A DNA stretch of 64,000 nucleotides, from NCBI RefSeq assembly GCF_029784155.1, contig NC_073693.1, positions 159,538,887-159,602,886 of the forward strand, read 5' to 3'. The position numbers and the translations under genes were made by a program. Shown here piece after piece: positions 22,572-33,406 of this stretch. This DNA is from Uranotaenia lowii. Lineage: Eukaryota; Arthropoda; Insecta; Diptera; Culicidae. Position 1 is the stretch's first letter; every line of letters begins with the position of its first letter. The notes under the pieces are model-generated. The model did not search any database. It was not told the DNA's origin and saw only the letters and a list, made by a program, of their open reading frames with translations.

Positions 22572-23373
22572 GAATATTTTTGAAGAATATTTCAAAATTT
22601 TCTGTTGATTTCGCAAATAATGGAAACAAAGTCGGCCAAAATCTGTGCAATCTGGTGAACAAGTCTTATTTTATTAAAATTCGAACTCAATTTCTACCAA
22701 CAACTGAAATTTTTTTTTGAAAAACTGCAAAATAATTGTGGATCTGGAATAAGATTTCGAGGTTTTGGCTTTAGTTCTGAGTAGAACTCTTGAATTATTT
22801 TAGCCGTGGACAGATCGCAACACACCGAAACTGACCACACTGTCCCACCACTTTGATTATTCGGAACGTAACACTGAAACTCATCCCAGCTGAACAGTTG
22901 AGGCTTGAATATTCCCTTTTATTTCGAGATTTCAAAAATAATTACGAAATTAATTAAATTTTATCATAATAAACAATGTTTAACCAATATCCAGATTCCT
23001 AGCTTTTAAGTTAGCTTAATATTCATATTCAGATTCTCAATTCACTTTTAAGTTTTCAAAACTGCTTTGAAGATATTAGAATCCAAGTCTGAATTGAAAA
23101 ACTAATATGTTTCATAACGCGGATGTATCAACTCTGCAGCAAATTGATATTAAATAAACAAAACTTTATTTAGGGTTAAAAATTGAATTGTTAAAAATTG
23201 TAGTAAATCAAATAATAATTCATTCTTTTCAGTGCCATATTTAGTATTCAGGTCAGAGTAAAAATTGAAGAAATATATTAATGTGTAGTATACAACTGAA
23301 ATTTATTTTTGTAATATTTGTAGTTTTAAATAATTTTTGTAATTTATGAAATATTTGTAATTTTTTTAAATTT
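22572..23373. other. No gene seen
   Basis: AT-rich sequence leading into the satellite. Nothing recognised beyond short homopolymer runs. Confidence 0.4.
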
Positions 23374-25461
23374 TTGTCATTTTTGTCATTTTTGTCATTT
23401 TTGTCATTTTTGTCATTTTTGTCATGTTTGTCATTTTTGTCATTTTTGTCATTTTTGTCATTTTTGTCATTTTTGTCATTTTTGTCATTTTTGTCATTTT
23501 TGTCATTTTTGTCATTTTTGTCATTTTTGTCATTTTTGTCATTTTTGTCATTTTTGTCATTTTTGTTATTTTTGTCATTTTTGTCATTTTTGTCATTTTT
23601 GTCATTTTTGTCATTTTTATCATTTTTGTCATTTTTGTCATTTTTGTCATTTTTGTCATTTTTGTCATTTTTGCCATTTTTGCCATTTTTATCATTTTTG
23701 TCATTTTTGTCATTTTTGTCATTTTTGTCATTTTTGTCATTTTTGTCATTTTTGTCATTTTTGTCATTTTTGTCATTTTTGTCATTTTTGTCATTTTTGT
23801 CATTTTTGTCATTTTTGTCATTTTTGTCATTTTTGTCATTTTTGTCATTTTTGTCATTTTTGTCATTTTTGCCATTTTTGTCATTTTTGTCATTTTTGTC
23901 ATTTTTGTCATTTTTGTCATTTTTGTCATTTTTGTCATTTTTGTCATTTTTGTCATTTTTGTCATTTTTGTCATTTTTGTCATTTTTGTCATTTTTGTCA
24001 TTTTTGTCATTTTTGTCATTTTTGTCATTTTTGTCATTTTTGTCATTTTTGTCATTTTTGTCATTTTTGTCATTTTTGTCATTTTTGTCATTTTTGTCAT
24101 TTTTGTCATTTTTGTCATTTTTGTCATTTTTGTCATTTTTGTCATTTTTGTCATTTTTGTCATTTTTGTCATTTTTGTCATTTTTGTCATTTTTGTCATT
24201 TTTGTCATTTTTGTCATTTTTGTCATTTTTGTCATTTTTGTCATTTTTGTCATTTTTGTCATTTTTGTCATTTTTGTCATTTTTGTCATTTTTGTCATTT
24301 TTGTCATTTTTGTCATTTTTGTCATTTTTGTCATTTTTGTCATTTTTGTCATTTTTGTCATTTTTGTCATTTTTGTCATTTTTGTCATTTTTGTCATTTT
24401 TGTCATTTTTGTCATTTTTGTCATTTTTGTCATTTTTGTCATTTTTGTCATTTTTGTCATTTTTGTCATTTTTGTCATTTTTGTCATTTTTGTCATTTTT
24501 GCCATTTTTGGCATTTTTATCATTTTTGTCATTTTTGTCATTTTTGTCATTTTTGTCATTTTTGTCATTTTTGTCATTTTTGTCATTTTTGTCATTTTTG
24601 TCATTTTTGTCATTTTTGTCATTTTTGTCATTTTTGTCATTTTTGTCATTTTTGTCATTTTTGTCATTTTTGTCATTTTTGTCATTTTTGTCATTTTTGT
24701 CATTTTTGTCATTTTTGTCATTTTTGTCATTTTTGTCATTTTTGTCATTTTTGTCATTTTTGTCATTTTTGTCATTTTTGTCATTTTTGTCATTTTTGTC
24801 ATTTTTGTCATTTTTGTCATTTTTGTCATTTTTGTCATTTTTGTCATTTTTGTCATTTTTGTCATTTTTGTCATTTTTGTCATTTTTGTCATTTTTGTCA
24901 TTTTTGTCATTTTTGTCATTTTTGTCATTTTTGTCATTTTTGTCATTTTTGTCATTTCTGTCATTTTTGTCATTTTTGTCATTTTTGTCATTTTTGTCAT
25001 TTTTGTCATTTTTGTCATTTTTGTCATTTTTGTCATTTTTGTCATTTTTGTCATTTTTGTCATTTTTGTCATTTTTGTCATTTTTGTCATTTTTGTCATT
25101 TTTGTCATTTTTGTCATTTGTGTCATTTTTGTCATTTTTTGTCATTTATGTCATTTTTGTCAGGTTTTGTCATTTTTGTCATTTTTGTCATTTTTGTCAT
25201 TTTTGTCATTTTTGTCATTTTTGTCATTTTTGTCATTTTTGTCATTTTTGTCATTTTTGTCATTTTTGTCATTTTTGTCATTTTTGTCATTTTTGTCATT
25301 TTTGTCATTTTTGTCATTTTTGTCATTTTTGTCATTTTTGTCATTTTTGTCATTTTTGTCATTTTTGTCATTTTTGTCATTTTTGTCATTTTTGTCATTT
25401 TTGTAATTTTTGTCATTTTTGTCATTTTTGTCATTTTTGTTACTTTTTTCATTTTTGTCAT
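23374..25461. repeat. (TTTTTGTCA)n satellite array, copy 1
   Basis: About 230 head-to-tail copies of a 9-bp unit, nearly all in perfect register, with scattered single-base variants (GCC, ATC, CTG, GAC for GTC). A short disturbed patch lies at 25117-25165. Because the unit is 9 bp and free of stops, several frames on both strands stay open for hundreds of codons as tripeptide repeats. These are not genes. Confidence 0.97.
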
Positions 25462-25649
25462 CAGACTATTCTTCCTTTGATTTATAAGACTTTTTAAGTA
25501 AAAATTTGTGTTTAGGAAAGTTTTATCTATGTTGATTTTCTTAAAAGATTTTTCAAAATCGATTTCTTTTCAATTTTTTCACAAGTCTTTTTTGGTTCAT
25601 AAACTTTAGGGAAGAATGAGGATATTTGATCCCATTTTCTTTTTTTCTT

Positions 25650-25810
25650 CTTATATTTTTGGAAAAATTAATCAACTCGCCGGTTTTTTACATTTTCTGA
25701 CAGCGTGTTATTTCAAGTTGATATGCTTCAAAAGTTGAAACGATTTATGAAATCGTAGATGAACAGGAAGCATTTTCGTGAGTCGAAAAAAATTATGATA
25801 TTTTTTAACA
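25650..25810 (+). repeat. Dispersed repeat, also at 63460-63610
   Basis: Shares CAACTCGCCG, then ACATTTTCTGACAGC, then GATGAACWRGAAGCATT in the same order with the segment near 63490. Diverged by perhaps a quarter of positions. Family unknown. Its duplicate lies at 40417-40577. Confidence 0.55.
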
Positions 25811-26537
25811 TTGTTTTTTTTTTATCTATTTCATACATTTTTCTAGTATCCAGAAGGTGGTGAAGGCTCGATCGATCGATTGATGCAAATAGCCTGTAAG
25901 ATTACTTACTCATTAATGATGCATAATCTGAAAAGTTAAAAAAAAGGATTAATTAGAAAAGTTAATGCACAGTTTTTTTTCAAATATCAATGTAAGAATA
26001 TTTATTTGGGTAACAGGAACAAAAGTCTCATTTAGAAAACACAATCACCGTTATCACTTCGGAAGCAAGACATTTGTAAACCCTTCGGATTTTCTCTGAC
26101 CATACACCCAATCTACCAAAGTGATTAGTTTCCTTGCCAGAACATTAATGGGAAAAGCATGGATTTTACTTGTAATCGATAGATCAAGCAAACATCTCAG
26201 TAACGGACAGAGATCAAGAGCATTTATCTTACCGCATCCCAAAGGGATAAAAATATAATTATCATTGCCAGACACAAATGGTTTCTTTCTTTTGGGTTTA
26301 CTTCAGAGTAAAACTGACATTGAATTTCACCGGCACTAATCACAATATATCATTCAGGATGGAGAGAAACTTCGGATAGTAAGTTGAAAATTAACAGCAA
26401 CATTAAAACTAAAGTCGCAAAAGTTATTTTAATCTTATGTTCCGAAGACTGTGAGCAAGAGAAGTTTGAAACTGGTAGTGTCCGTCAGTGGGTTTCTGTA
26501 ATTTTTCTATGATTTGATAAACACACGTATCTACATA
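25811..26537. other. No gene seen
   Basis: AT-rich spacer between the dispersed repeat and the palindrome-bearing TIR element. The minus frame at 26054-26275 shows no domain. Confidence 0.35.
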
Positions 26538-26541
26538 TGTA

Positions 26542-29224
26542 TATGACCCATTCCAAGCACCCCTCAACTGGAGAACCGATTTTTATTTTTCATTATCCAA
26601 AAATAAATTACATAGCGTTAGAAAGGTCATTTCTTGAGTGTCATTTTCCATTAAAAGATTTTCAGCTACCTTTTTTTAGAATTGCGTATGTTAACGTTGA
26701 AATTTAAAAATTTTAGTATTAAATTAAATTCATTTTTGCAAATATTTTTTATTTATAACATAACTTTGTCAAAAATCTAGCTATGTCAAAAACAATAATT
26801 GCAAAATGATGGTAAAAAAGCCATCTTTTAAGCATGATATAAGATAAATAACAATCACTGCAAGTTTACGCTCCAGAATCGTTGATAAAGGTATCTATTT
26901 TGAAGCGTTGTGACGTCACGAAAATTCTACTGTTTTTAAATTTGTGATTTTCTGAAATTTCACATATTGTCGAAAATTGGAGGTCTCTTCAAACTTTTTG
27001 AGTGGAATTTAATGCAATTTAAAGATTGAAAATCGGTTTAGCAGGTTGTGAGTTGCACCCGGGTAAAGAATGCGTTGTGACGTCACGAAAATTTATTTAC
27101 TTATATTCGAAAACGTTCAAGACTATTTACTTCAACACTACGATAGTATTTCTTCAATACAAGTTCAACACAACAATGTGCTTCAATAAACGAATTCTAT
27201 TATCAAGTTTTTAAAGAAACTAGTTTATTTTTTGCATTAACTCAGTAGTTTTTAATCATTTCTAATAAAACATATAAAACAGCGCTTTAAAACGCTTGAT
27301 TCAAGAGTAATCAAACTTTCAAACAAATGAAATCCTCATCGATTTTGTAAAAAAATATTTGTGAATCATAAAGCAGGTAGTTATCTGTGATTTGAATAAA
27401 AATCTTGCAAAACATCAAGTTCTTCATATATCTATGTTAGAATGAAAAACGCCGCTAGTAGCTTCTATTTCTTTCTGGCATTATGTTCAAACAAAATAAG
27501 TTCCATGAAATAAATGTAATGAGATTAAAAAAATCTTTGAACATGGTAAACTTATTAGATTAATTTTCTTATTAAAAAATTCATAAGATTTTCATAGAAA
27601 ATTAATTATTAAAATTAATTACATTATTTTAATAAAAAAAAACTGCACTTATTGAAATTTCCACCTCAAAGAATGTCACTAGAAAATCCAAATCGAACCC
27701 CGTGTTCACATAAAATCTCACAAAAGAGACTTTGAACTGAATTACAAAATTAAATAAATTCAAATATGTACTAGCACAAGGTCTCATGCAAAATTTGGGT
27801 CAAATTATTCTAAGGAAAGAGGTTGCGCAACGCACCTGAAGACTGTATGGAATTATGTAGATTTTGTTCGGCATGATAAAAAAAAACCGTTTTCCGTCAA
27901 TAATTTAGGTCTTTATCAACCAATTTTTCTTTTAATTTGAATATTTTAAAGCTCTTATTATGACAATATTTCATCTGAGGAACGCGTTTCGCTCAAAACG
28001 CTATAACGTTCAAAATAAGCGTCGATTAACGATCATTCAGGTATTTTTTTTGTATTTGACCCATCAGAAGCTAATTTTTGAAACTCAAAAACCTTTTAAA
28101 CTAAACCATTGTCGAAATGGGATCTTGAGATAAACTATTTGTCACAATGAAGGTTTTGTGAATGACTATAATTAAAACAAATCAGCCGATAGGGACTTCA
28201 GAAATTGGTGCATAACTTGGTTTTCATGTCCTTCCAAACCCAATTTCTCATAATTCCATACAAATTTTAGGATCATTGTGCCCTCTATTTCCGTAGGCCA
28301 ATCCCCAAATTTGGCACTGGACTTTGTGTTAGGCCTAGAATCTATTTAAGCTTGCAACTGATAAGATTTTCATTAGATGGCTGATTTAGGCACTCCAGTG
28401 TCGATTAACTATCTTTGAAAAGATCGAAGGCTTTGAAATTATCGTTTTTTTTTTCCTTTCCTTTGCAATTAAAGATTGAAAAGATTCAGAAACATATTTC
28501 AACGCTTTTACGAATAAATATTTCCTAGTATTAGTTCTGTCCTAAATAATATTCACATGATCGCACAAAAAAACTTCGAATAAAATTGATGTGAGCAGTG
28601 TTGCAAACCTTATATGCTTGCTTATATGGGCCTTTGAGATTTAATTCCTTTTAATTTTTGGGAATAAATGGATCGATTTCATCACCAAATCACATTATTT
28701 ATTGAGTTTTTGAGCATTTTTAGTAAATTAAGCATTAATTTTAAGATTATACTTTGATTTATTTCATGTAGCTAACCATAAAATTTCGTGACGTCACAAC
28801 GCTTTGCAAAACCCTGCTTGAAAAAAATGGTGCGTTGTGACGTCACGAAACTGAATCGCCCTAAAATAAATTGAAATCAAAATTTGAAAAAATCAAAAAC
28901 AGCGATTTGTTTGTTGTAATGAATCGATACTTTCCTGAAATTTTCATAAAATTTGATCAAATAGAAGAGCAGAAAAATGCGGCGTTGTATAAAAAACTGA
29001 AAAGTGGAAAAAGAGGCGCGTTGTGACGTCACGATTCCTTTTGCTTATATTTTGTTTACTATTGATTCTATACAAATACTTTTGGTTTCAAATTGTAGAG
29101 AATTAAATTTTGACCTTATAATGTACAATTTTTAACAATGTGCGATATGACCTGTAAAACTTACATACAATATACCAAAAAATTATTTTGCAAACGTTGT
29201 GACGTCACGCTGGAATGGGTCATA
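26542..29224. mobile_element. 2.7-kb TIR element carrying six TGACGTCA palindromes
   Basis: Inverted ends TATGACCCATTCCA mark both sides, flanked by TGTA at 26538-26541 and 29225-29228 (a possible 4-bp duplication; a TA target is also possible). The interior is AT-rich and non-coding. Its most regular feature is a 15-bp motif close to CGTTGTGACGTCACG, present six times, one of them inverted and one immediately inside the right end. Superfamily not determined. Confidence 0.6.
26911..29207. promoter_or_regulatory. Six CRE-type palindromes (TGACGTCA) in the TIR element
   Basis: Exact TGACGTCA at 26911, 27078, 28789, 28838, 29024 and 29200. Five sit in GTTGTGACGTCACG on the plus strand; the one at 28789 is inverted. 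TGACGTCA is the consensus site of CREB/ATF-type bZIP proteins. Whether they act as such, as transposase sites, or are inherited passively cannot be told here. Duplicates lie at +14767. Confidence 0.6.
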
Positions 29225-29228
29225 TGTA

Positions 29229-30875
29229 TTTTTAAAGCCATTGAACGTCACTTGAAGCACTCATTCATAATTATTCGATGACGGTTTGAATAGTTTTCTT
29301 GAAGGCTCAGTCAGTCATAAAGCTGTGGGTGGATTCTTCCTTTTTTGAAAATACTTTTCGCTTACCAAGATGGAAGTTTCACTCTCTACTGTCAACAACT
29401 ATTCTCAACTGATTGGATTAAAAATTCATTCATGTTGTAATATACCAGCACAAGGTTGTACAAGTGCTTAGAACTCTGTCACAATTCTTAAGCAACCATT
29501 TCTAAAGACTTAAGCCAACAGCAACGTAATTAAAAGCCATCGATGTAACACAACCAGATAGCATATTTCCCCGTATAAGTTTCACTAGTTTGGATCCTAT
29601 ATGAAAAGTAACATACATAGGTCATGTATCCAATCCAGCTAGCCAAAGGTATCAGAAATCTAGGGATTCCGTACTAATGGACGCTGGTTGGCCGAAGATT
29701 GAAATCTGAAAATCAGCTGGCGGTGGTCGACCACTATCGTGGAACGAAGTGGGGATCCACTCACTTTCAGCTATGGATATACGTGATAAACTGAAATCTT
29801 CTGAACCTTTTAATGAAACTGCCCTTCCGAAAGATTGAGAAGGGTCTCGAAAGTGGGTACTAGTTTGGGTTGGCGTGCTCGGAGTGTATGTTTGATTTCC
29901 GGTGTTCAGTTTCTTTTGGTTTTTTTTAACATATTGATCAACATTTTAAATTAAATTCTTCTACCAACTATCTTAAATTTCAGTTCAATTAAAACCCAAA
30001 ACTGATTTGAAAATGAATTTATTGTCTTCAGCTAAAATTGTATTTAGGATTCTTCCTAGATGATTTCAACTTTGTTTAAGAAATGTAACTCTTTTTTTTC
30101 TGCCATCACAAGAGAAAATTTCTATGAATGCAAAGATTTCAATTTTTAGCAACTTCTATTGGAGTCCGTTTTGATAATCAGCGGTGGCAGAAGCACTAAG
30201 TATCACAATAAACTTTCGTTTGCTGGCCGACTCAGATGGTGCACTGGGTAAGATATCCACCCGAAAGCAACATTATAGAGCCGTGTGAAGAACATCTCTC
30301 AGATTTAACCTTTTTTTTCAGGTTTAAGCTATTTTTTCTCAGATTTGAGCTTTCATCTCCAATGCCATCAAGGCAAAAAAAGCTTAAATGTGAGGAAAAA
30401 AAAAGTTTAAAAACGAGATTCATTAAAACTTAGTAAATAGATCTTGGTCACACGAATCACGATACATGAAGAAATCTTAAAACGTTTCATACTCCTGCCC
30501 AAGATAGATAGATGAAAAGGTATAGCATTGCGCTTAACCTTAATCGAAAGAGCCGTGTAAACGCAGGGTCAAAATAAGTTATGAAATTTCGAACGATATG
30601 TACTGGATTTGAAATAAAATTACAATGTATTGAAAATTGAGGGGTCTTATTGTTCAGAAATAGAAATCAGTGGCATTTTTTTTAAATATCTTGTGTGGCA
30701 ATTAGTTAAATTTAGGTTCAAAAGCTTTCAATTTTTGACTACGAGACAGTTTATCTTTGGAAATTTAGCAGTTTTGTAGTTGTAAAAATAAAAAAAATAT
30801 GACTTGTTACAACTTTTAATGGATGCTACTTTATTTTAGATCCTACAAAAATAGTTATTAGCAATTTTTTTCACT
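29229..30875. other. No gene seen; possible degraded SINE pieces
   Basis: Mixed AT-rich sequence. 29660-29920 is GC-richer and includes GTTTGATTTCCGG, which could be a decayed box B. Overlapping frames at 30232-30433 have no domain. Confidence 0.3.
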
Positions 30876-30890
30876 CAATAAAAAATCCAC

Positions 30891-31479
30891 TTTCAAAATG
30901 AGCGCTGATGTGGTCTACTGGATAGGCTGGCACGAGTCTGGTAACCCAGTCATACTGGGTTCGATTCCCGGTATCGGTAAGAAAACTTTTGGGTTCGAAT
31001 CCCTTAAGTTGCCGACAGGTAAGATGTGTTTCATTATATAAATAATTATATATTTCAGAGGGAATGCATCTGGGGTTAATCTGAAGAGACTATTGCAAGC
31101 GGAGTGGATTGCCAACCATTGTCTCTGAAGATTGGATGCTTTCTCTCGACGAATCTTCGGCCGTGGAAACCCTAGAAGTAATTCAAAGGATGGGGGTGTC
31201 GTGATTTTACGAATCTCAATTGAGAGATTCACTTAGACACGTCTGTCGCTCACAAGATAAGATCAATGACTGACTTTGTTTTGTTTGTTTTCTTTGTTTG
31301 TCTAGTGTTGCCAAAATAGCAAACGTTGCCATAGAAATTTATTTTTTTTTAATTTACCTTCAGTGTTGCCGAATACAACTATTATTTTATTTTATTTTTA
31401 ATTAAATTTGATTTATTTTCTGCATATCCTTAATCTCATCCCTACAGGGGGGAACCATACATACATACATACAAACATA
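30891..31479 (+). mobile_element. tRNA-derived SINE, about 590 bp, ATAC-rich tail
   Basis: CAATAAAAAATCCAC occurs at 30876-30890 and 31480-31494. The head matches the SINE at 19948 (box B GGGTTCGATTCCCGG, then a second GGGTTCGAATCCC). The body is different and longer, with GTGTTGCC motifs, and ends ACAGGGGGGAACC followed by repeats of CATA. The minus frame 30915-31232 is an overlap artefact. Confidence 0.75.
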
Positions 31480-31699
31480 CAATAAAAAATCCACGTTTGA
31501 AATATGTTTACTATCCGCATAAGCTTTTTATGAATTGCAAATTGCAATTGCAATTTTGCATTTTTATATCTTTTTACTGAATTTTAAAATTATAAGTTAT
31601 TATTAGTCTAGAAAACTAATATTTTAAAAATTTTCACTACGTTTTTGTGGATTTCTAAAACTATTTTTGGTTGGCCTACTAATACATACGCAAGCAAAG

Positions 31700-33265
31700 G
31701 AGTAGAATATTATGTGCATAGCACCAAACCGAATAACGACAGTAGGACTAGCGACGCTTTTTCTACTAGCGAGATTCCTGTCTTTCGCAGCTATGATATT
31801 CTTTTTTCAATCCAGTAGGCGATTTCAATGTAGTACTCGAACATTGTTTACAGTCGTTGTCAAGCTTTTTGTCATGGTACTAAAAATTGTAGAATGAATG
31901 CCAGATGCCTGCTTTGCGGCTCATTTGATCATGAAAAATCTAAATGCCTTTTTGGTGATGATAAACAACAAACAGATTTTTTCAAGTGTGCGAATTGCGC
32001 TGGATATCATTCCTTCACTCAGAAAAATCCTATTAGGTACCGTAAACTGGGGGAACTTTGATCACTTTTTCCATTCATTTTTTAATATTTTGGAAGGGGT
32101 TGATTTTTTGTAAATTTGATTGCAGTAAATTTAAATGACATTTGTGGTTATAATCAAATATTTGTTACAAAACCAGGGGTGAAATTATGAATCGGGTAAC
32201 TTTGATCAGTATGGGTTTTACGTACCTCAACATTTTCAAAATTATTGTTGTGGTGCCATTTAGCACAGAAGGCTTAAAACTTCATTAACAGTAAATTTTG
32301 TGAAGACTGAACTGATTTTTCCAACGTTTTGTTTTCAAAAACATTCATAATCATAAGATGGACAGTGTTGCTACATACATCTAGGGGTAAAAATTGTAAA
32401 CATTTCACAAAATTTTTAGGCCTCAAATAGAAATGAAATTTTGCCTTCACGCAATTTCCTAGGTCCTCACACTGTTCCCATGTTTTTTTTTTCTTTTTCA
32501 AACGTAACCATTTAATAGGGTTTAAGCCATTTTTCTTATCCGGGCTTAAACCCTATTATCTTATTTTCATGGAAAATGACTGTTTTTTTTCAATATCCAA
32601 AAATTATCACCAAATTACCATCAAAATAACACTTAAACTAATCTGAAACAAAAAAAAAGTTGAACTTTCACATAAAACAACCCATTTGCTCCTAAATGCT
32701 TAAATTTGATCAGGAGAGATGTTTGTTTGTGAGCCTTCGAAAAACCAGATATTTTAAGGTTTTAGAATTACATTTTAAGAAATATGAAAAATTTCCTAAT
32801 AAAAATCAAATTCAGCTTATTTGAAACTAAATTTATAGGCTTTCAAACGTAGTAAACAGTTTTCAGATATTTTAACTTTATACTTAATTAATAATGATTA
32901 TCTGCAAAAATTTCATGTTGATCAAAGTAACCCCCGGTGATCAAAGTTCCCCCAGGCCGGCAAACAATCTGCCTGTTCGCGGTCAGCCTCGGCCTACTTT
33001 AGAATTTCGTCATGGTAATGCAAGAAGTGATTTTAATGTTACCTGTGCTGATTTTGCACCACAGACTCGTTGTTTAACGTTCTCAGAGGTGGTTGAAAAT
33101 GGGTTTCCTGCTTCGAGTATAACTAATGGAAAAAACCAAGTCTCAACGTTCATGCAAAGGCTTGGGAAAATCCCCAAAATTAAAATTCAAATACCTGTTC
33201 TTCTCCTTCATTTTCTAATCCTAACAATTTTGTTGGTTTGGGTGAGATTACTGAGGAAAAATTAA
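31700..33265 (+). pseudogene. Decayed Jockey ORF1 with zinc knuckles, interrupted by a MITE
   Basis: In one frame near 31838-32035 the sequence reads CQAFCHGTKNC, then CLLCGSFDHEKSKC (CX2CX4HX4C), then CANCAGYHSF. This is the three-knuckle arrangement of Jockey ORF1, with the glycine of the first knuckle replaced and the last cysteine of the third lost. A stop (TAG) lies just upstream of the first knuckle. A roughly 920-bp MITE (32037-32960) interrupts it. The C-terminal part resumes at 32960-33265 and includes RCLTFSEVVENGF. The N-terminal part is not recognisable. Confidence 0.6.
32037..32960. mobile_element. MITE with CTGGGGGAACTTTGATCAC ends
   Basis: CTGGGGGAACTTTGATCAC at 32047-32065 is repeated inverted at 32937-32955, and related TTGATCA-type motifs occur a little further in on both sides. 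A perfect 16-bp stem (arms 32513-32528 and 32543-32558) sits close to the centre. No reading frame of note. The outer limits are uncertain by about 10 bp. Confidence 0.65.
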
Positions 33266-33406
33266 ATTTTTGAATCAAAATTTAGTGGAAATGGTGCAAC
33301 TTATGTTGAAAGCTGCAACTTATGTTGAAAGCAAATTCAATGTTTGAAGCTTTCCAAACTTCTTTTAATTATGCCAACAAAATTATAATGACTTTACGAT
33401 TCCCTC

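Noticed and set aside
23374..25461. CRISPR-like array
   Set aside because: The unit is a 9-bp tandem repeat without spacers, in a eukaryotic genome.
23253..25497. Very long open frames of tripeptide repeats on both strands
   Set aside because: They arise from a stop-free 9-bp satellite; several frames are open at once and no non-repeat domain is attached.
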